Assembly (NCBI GenBank): GCA_036275695.1
Contig: DASUDI010000015.1
Coordinates: 1-18,320, forward strand
Length of the DNA: 18,320 nucleotides
Source: Damh-18 sp036275695
Lineage (GTDB): Bacteria > Patescibacteriota > Minisyncoccia > Phycocordibacterales > UBA918
Reading direction: 5' to 3'
The notes beneath the pieces are model-generated. The model worked only from the letters and a program-made list of their open reading frames with translations, was not told where the DNA came from and did not search any database. Below are positions 6,857 to 15,010 of this stretch, piece by piece (position 1 is the first letter of the stretch; every line of letters starts with the position of its first letter). The position numbers and the translations under genes were made by a program.

Positions 6857-9800
6857 TTACACTTTACGAATACTAAACGTGTATCGAGTATCATCAATAA
6901 CAAGTGACTCACTTAAATCCTCTCCTTTCATTATAGTGGAAACACCACAGACCGACATGAGTATTGGCTCAAATCCTTGCACATACGACTGCAAACCGCT
7001 ATCGAGCATAAGATGGATACTGTCATGAGGAACCAATCCTAATTGCTTACGCGTATCTTGTGTGGCACGCATCAATTCTCGTACTACACCTTCCTGTTTG
7101 AGCTCGGGTGTTATTATAGTATCAAGCGCAACATACTCAGCCGGCACCGCATCAGCGAAATCACACTCTTTTACATTAAGTTCATCTTTTATAATATCGA
7201 GATACGGCCCTGTTAGTAACGCGTCTTTGGCAATGGTAAGACGCGCGAGTGGTTGGCGCACTTTTATATTTGCCTTGGTGCGCGCTTGAAGCGCGAGCGT
7301 TACCAATGCGCGTACACGTACCATCTGTGCTATCACCTGCTCATCTATCTCCTCATCCTTCGGCCACTCTGCAAGATGGACACTTTCCGCATCATGTTTC
7401 ATACGCGTGTGCTGGAAGAGGTACTCCGCGTAAAATGGTAGAGTGGGGGCCATAACGAGCGCACATTGTCGCAACACAAACCGAAGGGTGCTGAGCGCGT
7501 GGGCCTTATCAACTGCATCGTCTCCTTTAAGGCGCTCCCGGGAACGCCTCACATACCACACTGAGAGGTCGTCAATAAAATCCTCAATGGGTCGTGTTGC
7601 TCTATCGAGTTCATACTTAATGAAGCCCTGTGTTACACGCATAGTAAGTTCTCGAAGGCGCGCGACGATCCATGCATCTAGGATATGTGGCGAATCGTCG
7701 CGCGCCTCCTCACCACCCGCGTACATTTCATACAAATGCAACACATTATGAAGGCGACCAATATTTTTTCGCTGTAATTCAAGTACTTCTTTTTCAGAAA
7801 AGCGCAAATCTTCGCCGCGCACCGCAGGAGACGAGAGAAGGTACATGCGCATCGCATCAGCACCAACCCTATCCACAAGCTCCACGGGATCGGGATAATT
7901 TTGTAGTGACTTACTCATTTTCTTACCATCCTCTGCAAGCACAAGACCGTTCACGATTACCTGTTCATACGGTGACTTTCCAAAAAGCGCGACACCGAGC
8001 ACCATAAGTGAGTAAAACCACCCACGTGTTTGGTCGAGTCCTTCAGCGATGAAATGCGCGGGGTAGCCCACCCCACGCGCGGGATCAAATTGAGACAGTG
8101 GATCTCCCACAAACGCATGCTGTCCATATGGCATAGAGCCTGATTCAAACCAACAATCAAATACATCAGGGATCCGCGAGAGGGCCTCGCCATCAGTATC
8201 AACGAGCTTAACATCATCGATGTAGGGACGATGAAAATCAAGTTCATACGCATCATTGTGAGGCATGGGCACAAAGGTCATTTCGCGTACCTCCGCGTTT
8301 TGCAAATCGTACGTATTATGCTCTATGATTTCTCCAAATGCTTCTGCACCTATACCACTCGCAACAGCTTGCATTGTTTGCAGAGGACCATTGTGTGAAA
8401 TAATAAGTATCCGTTTCCCCGCATGCACACGTTCAATCTCATAGAGAAATAATCCGATGCGCTTTTTAACATCCGTCCATGACTCGCCGCCCTCAGGCGA
8501 CATGCGGAGACGATTCACTCCTCTCTCACCAAAAAACGCATGGTAAGCATCGACGTGCTGACACTCAAAAACGCCGAACTCCATTTCGCGTAGCCGTTCA
8601 TCCGCAATACACGCGTCCGAAGAAAGACCGAGCGCACGTGCGACTTGTTGCGCCGTCTCTGCGGTGCGTGCGAGTGGTGAATAATACATTATATCAACAC
8701 CACCCTGCTTTTTAAGCATTTCAATCGCACCTTCAACCTGCGCCGTTCCTGTATGCGTAAGGCTATTCGCGATGTCGGGCGATGCGTTGAGCATACCTTT
8801 TGTATTGTACTCACTTTCACCATGGCGCATGAGGAGATACGTATTTCCTGATTTCGGCACGCACGACTGTAATTCAGAAAGTGAACCAAAAACTTTACAC
8901 GCGCCTGTCTGTGTATTCTTCCAAATAGGAAGTGGCGCGCCCCAGTAGCGTTGCCGTGATACCGCCCAGTCACGAGCACCTTCAAGCCATTTCCCAAAAC
9001 GGTTTGTCCCCACATGTTCAGGAACCCATCGAACACGCGCGTTTTCCGTAACAAGTAAATCTTTGATTGACGGCACATCAATAAACCATGATGTGGTTGC
9101 GTAATTGAGTAAGGGCGTATCACAACGCCAACAGTGCGGGTAACTGTGGGTTATATTTTCTTTACGCACAAGCACACCCTGCTCTTTAAGAGATTTTACT
9201 ATTTCAATATCCGCATCAAGGTGGGTCACCTCAGATTTCTCATCATCTTTGGGCTTTACCAGTTGCCCTGCATACGGTTTCACCATAGCCATAAAGCGCC
9301 CGTCACTGTCTACGTGGTGCATAACAGGAAGCCCCTCGCGTTTCGCGAGCTCCATATCTTCATCACCGTAGGCGGGCGCAATGTGCACCACACCCGTTCC
9401 ATCATCAGTAGAAACATACTCGGCATGGTATATCTTCCATGCGTTTTCCTTTCCTGAAAACTCTTGCCCCTGCCATGTGGCAAAAGGTGGACGGTATGTT
9501 TTTCCCAGTAATGAAGCACCGGTCATCTCTGTTTCAATCGTATACGCGTCAGTACCCAGTTGCGACAATCGCTCCTTAGCAAGAATAACGTGCTCATCTT
9601 TTTCATCGATGGTCACCTTTACTTGTACATACGTAATTTCTTTATGTACCGCAACCGCGATATTTCCGGGCAATGTCCATGGTGTCGTTGTCCAAATAAG
9701 TATTGAGGTATTCGTAGGATTTCCCTCCTCATCAAGAAAGGGCATTTTTACCGTCACCGCAATATCTTTGATATCTTTATATCCCTGATTTACCTCAAAA

Positions 9801-10384
9801 TTAGAAAGTGTGGTACCACACCGTGGACAAAGATGCATCGATTTGAATCCCTCAAACACCATACCCTTCTTGTGAAGTTCACCAAATACCCACCACACAG
9901 ACTCTGTATAATGAGGGTCCATGGTACGGTAGTCGTTGTCCATATCAACAAAACGACCGAGACGGGGTACCACCTCCTTCCAATAATCCGCGTACTCAAG
10001 CACCGCCCCCCGTGCCGTTTCATTAAACTGCTTAACACCCATCTCTTCGATATCTCGTTTAGTAGAGAGTCCAAGACGTTTTTCAATAAGGTTTTCCAGT
10101 GGTAGGCCGTGGCAGTCCCAACCCCACCGTCTGAGCACCCGCTTGCCATTCATAGTCCAAAAGCGTGGTATTGCGTCCTTAATGGTACCCGCAAGAATAT
10201 GCCCGTAGTGTGGCGTACCCGTCGCAAAGGGTGGTCCATCATAAAAAACAAAATCACCAACAGGTGTACTACCCGCAGGTGTTTCTATACTTTTTTTAAA
10301 TACATTATGCGCGCGCCAAAACGCGAGCATTTCTTCTTCACGAAGCGCAACTTCGCTTTTTGTAGCGTCTGTGTGTGTGTTCAT
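6857..10384 (-). CDS. ileS: Isoleucyl-tRNA synthetase with an embedded histidine phosphatase domain
   Basis: A 1175-residue class Ia synthetase of the archaeal/eukaryotic-like IleRS type, charging tRNA-Ile. HIGH is HYGH (59-62); KMSKS is at 822-826. The CP1 editing domain is intact, with WTTTPWTLPG (231-240) and HIAPAYGDED (334-343). Two Cys pairs (C186/C189, C418/C421) suggest zinc binding. Between RQRYWGAPLPIW (477-488) and DCWFESG (743-749), where relatives have about 60 residues, sits an extra domain of about 195 residues (512-706) with the complete histidine phosphatase signature. The anticodon-binding domain follows from about 900. The reading frame is continuous and both enzymes keep their key residues, so this is a real fusion. 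The start MNTHTDATK is the first in-frame ATG after the ArgS gap. Confidence 0.95.
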   Translation of the reverse strand: MNTHTDATKSEVALREEEMLAFWRAHNVFKKSIETPAGSTPVGDFVFYDGPPFATGTPHYGHILAGTIKDAIPRFWTMNGKRVLRRWGWDCHGLPLENLIEKRLGLSTKRDIEEMGVKQFNETARGAVLEYADYWKEVVPRLGRFVDMDNDYRTMDPHYTESVWWVFGELHKKGMVFEGFKSMHLCPRCGTTLSNFEVNQGYKDIKDIAVTVKMPFLDEEGNPTNTSILIWTTTPWTLPGNIAVAVHKEITYVQVKVTIDEKDEHVILAKERLSQLGTDAYTIETEMTGASLLGKTYRPPFATWQGQEFSGKENAWKIYHAEYVSTDDGTGVVHIAPAYGDEDMELAKREGLPVMHHVDSDGRFMAMVKPYAGQLVKPKDDEKSEVTHLDADIEIVKSLKEQGVLVRKENITHSYPHCWRCDTPLLNYATTSWFIDVPSIKDLLVTENARVRWVPEHVGTNRFGKWLEGARDWAVSRQRYWGAPLPIWKNTQTGACKVFGSLSELQSCVPKSGNTYLLMRHGESEYNTKGMLNASPDIANSLTHTGTAQVEGAIEMLKKQGGVDIMYYSPLARTAETAQQVARALGLSSDACIADERLREMEFGVFECQHVDAYHAFFGERGVNRLRMSPEGGESWTDVKKRIGLFLYEIERVHAGKRILIISHNGPLQTMQAVASGIGAEAFGEIIEHNTYDLQNAEVREMTFVPMPHNDAYELDFHRPYIDDVKLVDTDGEALSRIPDVFDCWFESGSMPYGQHAFVGDPLSQFDPARGVGYPAHFIAEGLDQTRGWFYSLMVLGVALFGKSPYEQVIVNGLVLAEDGKKMSKSLQNYPDPVELVDRVGADAMRMYLLSSPAVRGEDLRFSEKEVLELQRKNIGRLHNVLHLYEMYAGGEEARDDSPHILDAWIVARLRELTMRVTQGFIKYELDRATRPIEDFIDDLSVWYVRRSRERLKGDDAVDKAHALSTLRFVLRQCALVMAPTLPFYAEYLFQHTRMKHDAESVHLAEWPKDEEIDEQVIAQMVRVRALVTLALQARTKANIKVRQPLARLTIAKDALLTGPYLDIIKDELNVKECDFADAVPAEYVALDTIITPELKQEGVVRELMRATQDTRKQLGLVPHDSIHLMLDSGLQSYVQGFEPILMSVCGVSTIMKGEDLSESLVIDDTRYTFSIRKV
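8267..8851 (-). other. Histidine phosphatase (phosphoglycerate mutase-like) domain inserted in IleRS
   Basis: IleRS residues 512-706. The catalytic motif LLMRHGES gives the phospho-accepting H521 with R520 and E523. SPLARTAETA supplies the second arginine (R573), LREMEFG the acid (E600) and SHNG the second histidine (H664). These are the hallmarks of an active branch-1 histidine phosphatase that passes through a phosphohistidine. The substrate cannot be told; members act on sugar phosphates, nucleotides, cobalamin or tRNA intermediates, or proteins. Confidence 0.93.
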
Positions 10385-10398
10385 ATGATTGTTACTTA

Positions 10399-10407
10399 TG
10401 TATATCA
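10399..10407 (-). promoter_or_regulatory. Candidate extended -10 promoter of ileS
   Basis: TGATATACA on the minus strand would start transcription near 10392, leaving about 8 nt before the ileS ATG at 10384. The same TGATATAC sits in a second copy 39 nt upstream. No ribosome binding site is visible. Confidence 0.4.
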
Positions 10408-10457
10408 GACATACTCACGCGTGAGCATGAGAATGCGCGTATATCAGACGCGCGTCT
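10400..10457. repeat. Operator-like cluster of palindromes and a direct repeat upstream of ileS
   Basis: An 11-bp direct repeat (plus-strand GTATATCAGAC at 10400-10410 and 10439-10449) flanks a 20-nt inverted repeat at 10410-10429, whose core CTCACGCGTGAG (10414-10425) is a perfect palindrome and whose arms have one mismatched pair. A second perfect palindrome, AGACGCGCGTCT, overlaps the distal repeat at 10446-10457. No T tract follows any of them, so they are not terminators. A regulator binding site is inferred. Confidence 0.5.
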
Positions 10458-10490
10458 ACACTATATCACAATCCACCACAAAAACACCCT

Positions 10491-12170
10491 CTACATCGCA
10501 TCGGGTGCCCGTATACCCAGCGCCCACAAACCATTTTTTAACGTTATCCGTACCGCTTCAGCGAGCGCTACCTTGTATGGAGCATACGAATCATCTTTAT
10601 CAGCAATTCTTTCATGCGCGTAAAACGTATTAAACGCACCCGTGAGTTCAGTGAGATACGTCAGTACATGATGCGGCGCGCGCTCGCGGCGCGCACGCTC
10701 CACAACCTCTTCGAATTGATACAGGAGCCGCTCAACATCGTAAGGAGTTTCGGGTGCATTAATATGCGAGGGAATGATACCGAGCGCGCGCGCCTTTGCT
10801 TCGGTAGAGAGAATGCGTGCGTGCGTGTATTGTAGGTACGGACCTGAGTCTCCCTCAAGCGAAAGCGCGCGCGCCTTATCAAACACAATATCTGAACCAA
10901 TTGCCTGTCTTAAAATTTGATATTTAATCGCAGCAATTGCAACCATCTCGACAAGTATCTCCACATCATCAGACCTACTCTCAGACGCCTTCACGCGCGC
11001 CTCCTCCATCACTTCCGCAATAATTGATTCGCCAGTAAGCACATTACCTTTTCGAGATGACATTTTTCCCGTCGTAAGTGTTAAAAATCCGGTAGGAACG
11101 TGCTCAACAACCTTCCCCCGTGTCTCAGGAAATACCTGTCGTAGCGCGCATATAAGGACTTTAAAATACTCGCGCTGTTCTCCTCCGGTAACCACAAAAT
11201 ACTGAGTCCAGTTGGGGTATTTATCTGTCTTTACTACAAAATTACCAAGATCTTTTGCCTCATACGTTGGCAAACCTTGCGCGTTCAGAAAAACGCGAGT
11301 ATGTAACCCGTACCGTTCGCCCTCAAATATAACCGCGCCATCACTTGCAACAAAAACATGGTCCATATGTTCCATTACTACACGCTTCCCTATGTCGCTC
11401 ACCTCACTCTCAAAAAGTTCAAAATCAAATGATGTGTCGAGTATCGCACACAATTCTGCAAATCGCGCGCGCGACGTTTCAATACCACGCGCGCGGAGTG
11501 TCTGCAGTACCTCATCAGTGCCCGCGTAGAGGGCGCGATTCACGGCTTCAATTTCTTGTTTGGCAGTGGCGTCATTCTCATACGCCTCATTCCCCACGCG
11601 GTACGCTTCTCCTATCTTGCTAATATCACGCACGTCACCCGATGTCTTTTGAAGACCCCACACCCCTTTTGCCACCGTAAGTCCAATATCTGATGGATAG
11701 TTGATGCGGCGCACAGTCGCGCCAGCCATTTCAAAAAGTCGCGAGAGTGATTCTCCAATAATATTTCCGACAAGATTTCCAATATGAAGAGGCTTGAAGA
11801 GATTTGGACTCGTGTATTCAAAAAGTATTTCTTCGCCTTTGAGGGTATCGTGATACCCCCACGTGTCTGGGTAGGAACGAATGTGCGCGATTTTTTCAGA
11901 GAAAAAATCGCGCACAAGAAAAAAGTTAATAAAACCAGCACCTGCGATTTCAATGCGCGCTACCTGAGGAATGACACCCTCAAGTAGCGCGCGAAATTGC
12001 TCCGCAATTTCGCGCGGATTCTTCCCCATTCGCTTTGCGCACACAAGCGCGACATTGGAAGCATAATCACCATGCGCACTATCGGTAGGGTGCTCCACAA
12101 CAAAATCTACTCCATCCATGTCCATTGATGCGAGCATGCGGGCAATTGCTTTTTGTATCTCCTCTTGCAT
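10491..12170 (-). CDS. argS: Arginyl-tRNA synthetase
   Basis: A 559-residue class Ia ArgRS charging tRNA-Arg. The N-terminal Add-1 domain (about 1-100) binds the tRNA D-loop region. The signature SPNLFKPLHIGN (121-132) holds the HIGH motif, here HIGN with Asn in the last place. KMSSRKGN (369-376) is the KMSKS loop. The DALR anticodon-binding domain starts near SGPYLQYTHARI (442-453) and the chain ends in the family-typical ...APDAM. The length is normal. The gene lies 46 nt after the DUF2914 gene and could be read through from it; no clear promoter or terminator of its own is visible. Confidence 0.96.
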   Translation of the reverse strand: MQEEIQKAIARMLASMDMDGVDFVVEHPTDSAHGDYASNVALVCAKRMGKNPREIAEQFRALLEGVIPQVARIEIAGAGFINFFLVRDFFSEKIAHIRSYPDTWGYHDTLKGEEILFEYTSPNLFKPLHIGNLVGNIIGESLSRLFEMAGATVRRINYPSDIGLTVAKGVWGLQKTSGDVRDISKIGEAYRVGNEAYENDATAKQEIEAVNRALYAGTDEVLQTLRARGIETSRARFAELCAILDTSFDFELFESEVSDIGKRVVMEHMDHVFVASDGAVIFEGERYGLHTRVFLNAQGLPTYEAKDLGNFVVKTDKYPNWTQYFVVTGGEQREYFKVLICALRQVFPETRGKVVEHVPTGFLTLTTGKMSSRKGNVLTGESIIAEVMEEARVKASESRSDDVEILVEMVAIAAIKYQILRQAIGSDIVFDKARALSLEGDSGPYLQYTHARILSTEAKARALGIIPSHINAPETPYDVERLLYQFEEVVERARRERAPHHVLTYLTELTGAFNTFYAHERIADKDDSYAPYKVALAEAVRITLKNGLWALGIRAPDAM

Positions 12171-12216
12171 ATACCGTACACACTACACCACCTTCACTTC
12201 ACACACAATGCTTCAC

Positions 12217-13305
12217 CTACTCAATACGCGACACAAGGACATCGGGTGTCCCGAGGACGATAGAAAAAGATTCTTGCCCTATCACCTGACCCCGCTCTGT
12301 CTCCACAACACATCGCCACTCCCCTTCGCGAAAATTACCAATAGACGTATATCCTCGATACCCTTCACCTCTCCCGCCAGCAATGTCATACGCCATACGC
12401 GCATGTTGCACCCATTCTTTTTTTGAGACATCGTAGTATTCCCATCGGTGGTAAATCTTAGTATTGAGACGCGATGGCGCAAAGACTGATGCAAAACAGT
12501 ACACTGAATTACCCGCATCTACGTGTATTGTACTATCGGATTTACGGTACCACTCCCACCACACTGGTTTTTCATACGTGAGTTTATATGATTCATTTAC
12601 CTTTACGACGTTGTGGTATATGCCCACATGTTTCATAGAAAGCGGTATGGGGGGTATAACGTTAGCAAAATAAAGACCGTTAAGTACAAGATATACTAAT
12701 CCAATAATAAATATGACATTGCGTTTATGTATTTGTACAAAATGAGGCACTACATATTCAACCATCTTGAAAAAGATGCTCATTATTATGAGTGCAAGTA
12801 ATCCACTCAAAGCAAAAACGACAGCACCCATCTTTCCCGTCAATACGGGTATAACAAGCACCACATACGCAAACAATCCTACAAAAAAAATAGTGAGGTT
12901 ATAGACAAGATGTGTATGTCTACTTTTGATAGTCTCATTACCATAGATAACGCCTAATATCAAAATAAGAAAGGGCCAACTTTCAAAGAGTGAACCACTC
13001 CTTCCATAAAAAATGAGCATTCCTGAAAGTAATCCTCCAAACGCATACTGCATCACCACTGGCATCCAGGTACGCAACCATGCGCTCGTGCGTTCTCCGA
13101 AATGATCAGCCACCCCCGCATAGAGCAACACTATCGAAAACATAGCAAGTACGATATACCAAAGCAATATAAGATTATCAAAAAGTTGATCCACGCGATT
13201 GAGTGTCAGATTATCAATCACAAAACCGCCTAAAAACGCAACGGTCATAAGATGAGCGCGCGCATGCCGTTTTAACTCCTTAAAAAAGGATGTCTTTTCT
13301 TCCAT
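12217..13305 (-). CDS. Multi-pass membrane protein with C-terminal DUF2914 domain
   Basis: The product has 362 residues. About seven hydrophobic helices occupy residues 17-216 (roughly 17-35, 44-64, 80-100, 107-121, 132-153, 158-178, 197-216). A soluble beta-rich domain follows (about 225-352) whose pattern, VYCFASV near 268-274, IYHRWEYYD near 284-292 and EGEWRCVVETERGQVIG near 327-343, matches DUF2914. The function of the family is unknown. The helices carry no transport or enzyme motif that I recognise. The start at 13305 is chosen because a TACAAT box ends exactly 6 nt upstream and the longer open frame would run into the glyA terminator. Confidence 0.8.
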   Translation of the reverse strand: MEEKTSFFKELKRHARAHLMTVAFLGGFVIDNLTLNRVDQLFDNLILLWYIVLAMFSIVLLYAGVADHFGERTSAWLRTWMPVVMQYAFGGLLSGMLIFYGRSGSLFESWPFLILILGVIYGNETIKSRHTHLVYNLTIFFVGLFAYVVLVIPVLTGKMGAVVFALSGLLALIIMSIFFKMVEYVVPHFVQIHKRNVIFIIGLVYLVLNGLYFANVIPPIPLSMKHVGIYHNVVKVNESYKLTYEKPVWWEWYRKSDSTIHVDAGNSVYCFASVFAPSRLNTKIYHRWEYYDVSKKEWVQHARMAYDIAGGRGEGYRGYTSIGNFREGEWRCVVETERGQVIGQESFSIVLGTPDVLVSRIE

Positions 13306-13311
13306 AAAACT

Positions 13312-13317
13312 ATTGTA
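13312..13317 (-). promoter_or_regulatory. -10 box of the DUF2914 gene (leaderless)
   Basis: TACAAT on the minus strand with a 6-nt spacer to the ATG at 13305, placing +1 on the start codon. The expected -35 position falls on the T tract of the glyA terminator. Confidence 0.45.
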
Positions 13318-13334
13318 GCGTATTTGCGTGAGAG

Positions 13335-13369
13335 AAAAAACCGCGGGCACTTCGTGCCCGCGGTTTTTT
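13335..13369. terminator. Bidirectional intrinsic terminator after glyA
   Basis: A perfect 10-bp GC stem (CCGCGGGCAC with GTGCCCGCGG, 3-nt loop) flanked by six A on one side and six T on the other. On the minus strand it starts 8 nt after the glyA stop. Confidence 0.92.
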
Positions 13370-13377
13370 ACTCTCCC

Positions 13378-14646
13378 CTACACAAATACTTCCGGAATTG
13401 GAAACGCTTCACACAGCGTCTCTATTTCTTTTTTGAGTGTGGCCGCGCGGACAGCATCATGTACATGCGTCAAACGTTCTACCATAATTTCAGCGACACG
13501 CGTTGCCTCCTTCTCGCCCATACCACGTGTCGTCATGGCAGGGGTACCAAAGCGAATACCCGAAGGATCGAGCGCGGTTCGCGTCTCATCCGCAATCATA
13601 TTTTTATTAAGGGTAATACCAATAGCATCAAGCGCGGTTTCTGCCTCTTGCCCACTTATGCCCAACGAACCATACACGTCAGCAAGAATGAGGTGGTTTG
13701 AGGTTCCGCCACCAAGCATACGAATACGTGCGTCACGAAAAACATATTCCATGGCTTTTGCGTTTTTGAGTATTTGTGCCGCGTATTCTTTAAACTTTGG
13801 ACTCATTGCCTCGCCAAACGCAACGGCTTTCCCCGCAATAATGTTCATGTGGGGACCCCCTTGCAATCCAGGAAATACCGCTTTGTTTATTTTCTTTGCA
13901 ATATCTTCACGTTCTCGGGTCAGTATCATACCTCCCCGCGGACCACGAAGTGTCTTATGTGTCGTGGTGGTAATTACATCAAACCCATCATCAAATGGGT
14001 TGCGCGCAACGCCCGCGACAATAAGTCCTGCTATGTGCGCCATATCCGCAACGGTATACGCACCCACCTCTCGCGCAATCTCGACAAACTTCGCGTAGTC
14101 GAGTTCACGGCTATATGCTGAAAATCCTGCAAGGATGATTTTTGGGCGATGTTCACGTGCCATGGCTCGAAGACCCTCATAATCAATCTCACCCGTGTCC
14201 ACGTCCTTCATCTTGTATCGCACAAAATTGAATACCTTGTTGATGGACGTCGTTGGGTGTCCGTGCGTGAGGTGTCCACCATGACCCAGATCCATCCCCA
14301 AGACTGTGTCGCCTGGTTCGAGGAGTGCGAAATACATTGCCACATTCGCGGGCGCTCCTGAGAGTGGTTGCACATTCGCATACGCGCACCCAAAAAGTTT
14401 TTTAGCGCGCTCAATGGCAATTGTTTCGATAATATCGGTATACTCTTGACCGCCGTAGTATCGCTTCTGCGGATATCCTTCCGCGTATTTATTTGTAAAA
14501 ATTGAACCGTTCGCTTCGCGGACGGCGCGTGACACATAATTTTCACTTGGTATGAGCTCTAGTCCACGCGCTTCCCGTGATTCCTCACCCAAAAGAACCT
14601 TAAACACTTCCTCATCTTGTTTCCGTATGTGCGCGTATTCATTCAT
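13378..14646 (-). CDS. glyA: Serine hydroxymethyltransferase
   Basis: A 422-residue PLP enzyme converting serine and tetrahydrofolate to glycine and 5,10-methylene-THF, the one-carbon donor for thymidylate synthase. The PLP-binding lysine is K231 in TTTTHKTLRGPRGG. IPSENYVS (32-39), KRYYGG (61-66) and NVQPLSGAPAN (91-101, usually NVQPHSGSQAN) are also family marks. The start at MNEYAHIRKQD is chosen from family alignment; earlier in-frame codons lie inside the upstream gene. A TATATT box ends 7 nt before it. It follows tmk and the MazG gene on the same strand and ends in a strong terminator, closing that unit. Confidence 0.96.
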   Translation of the reverse strand: MNEYAHIRKQDEEVFKVLLGEESREARGLELIPSENYVSRAVREANGSIFTNKYAEGYPQKRYYGGQEYTDIIETIAIERAKKLFGCAYANVQPLSGAPANVAMYFALLEPGDTVLGMDLGHGGHLTHGHPTTSINKVFNFVRYKMKDVDTGEIDYEGLRAMAREHRPKIILAGFSAYSRELDYAKFVEIAREVGAYTVADMAHIAGLIVAGVARNPFDDGFDVITTTTHKTLRGPRGGMILTREREDIAKKINKAVFPGLQGGPHMNIIAGKAVAFGEAMSPKFKEYAAQILKNAKAMEYVFRDARIRMLGGGTSNHLILADVYGSLGISGQEAETALDAIGITLNKNMIADETRTALDPSGIRFGTPAMTTRGMGEKEATRVAEIMVERLTHVHDAVRAATLKKEIETLCEAFPIPEVFV

Positions 14647-14653
14647 CATATCT

Positions 14654-14659
14654 AATATA
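14654..14659 (-). promoter_or_regulatory. Candidate -10 box of glyA
   Basis: TATATT on the minus strand begins right after the stop codon of the upstream MazG gene and ends 7 nt before the glyA ATG at 14646 (4 nt before a second ATG at 14649). It may give glyA its own leaderless transcript besides readthrough from tmk. Confidence 0.35.
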
Positions 14660-15001
14660 CTATCGATTATCGCCACTCCCGTGAAGTACCCCCCGCTCCT
14701 TTCGTGATGCGAGTTTTTCAATATTCATTTGCGCCACATCTTCAAATGACATACCAAACTCGGTCGAAAGTTGCGCGAGATACCACAGCACATCTCCCAT
14801 TTCTTTTTGAATCTCGGCTCGCTTCTCCACATCCACCACCGCCGCATCGTACGTGTCGTTATCACGAATCAGTTTTTTTATTTTTTCCACCACCTCACCC
14901 GTTTCCCCCGCAAGTCCGAGCGCGGGGTATACAAAATTATGTCCTACATTTTGATATATCGCGGTCTCTTGTACTTTTTTTTGATACGTATTGAAATCCA
15001 T
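14660..15001 (-). CDS. MazG-type nucleoside triphosphate pyrophosphohydrolase
   Basis: A 113-residue all-alpha NTP pyrophosphatase. It cleaves NTPs or dNTPs to NMP and pyrophosphate with Mg2+. The metal-binding motifs are ExxE at 33-36 (AGETGEVVEK) and ExxD at 67-70 (KEMGDVLWYL). The C-terminal tail SRKERGVLHGSGDNR is characteristic of this small single-domain subgroup. It starts 9 nt after the tmk stop and ends 13 nt before glyA. In this thymidylate neighbourhood it may act as dUTPase/dCTPase, supplying dUMP, since no separate dUTPase is seen here; that role is inferred. House-cleaning of damaged dNTPs is the alternative. Confidence 0.88.
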   Translation of the reverse strand: MDFNTYQKKVQETAIYQNVGHNFVYPALGLAGETGEVVEKIKKLIRDNDTYDAAVVDVEKRAEIQKEMGDVLWYLAQLSTEFGMSFEDVAQMNIEKLASRKERGVLHGSGDNR

Positions 15002-15010
15002 ACACTAACA

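Noticed and set aside
13328..14098. 256-codon plus-strand open frame opposite glyA
   Set aside because: It lies antisense to a clear SHMT gene, starts inside the terminator, and its translation is Ser/Ala/Pro-rich without any family resemblance: a shadow frame.
14649..14721. Longer start for glyA overlapping the MazG gene
   Set aside because: The extra residues do not resemble SHMT N-termini, and a -10 box sits just before the ATG pair at 14646-14649.
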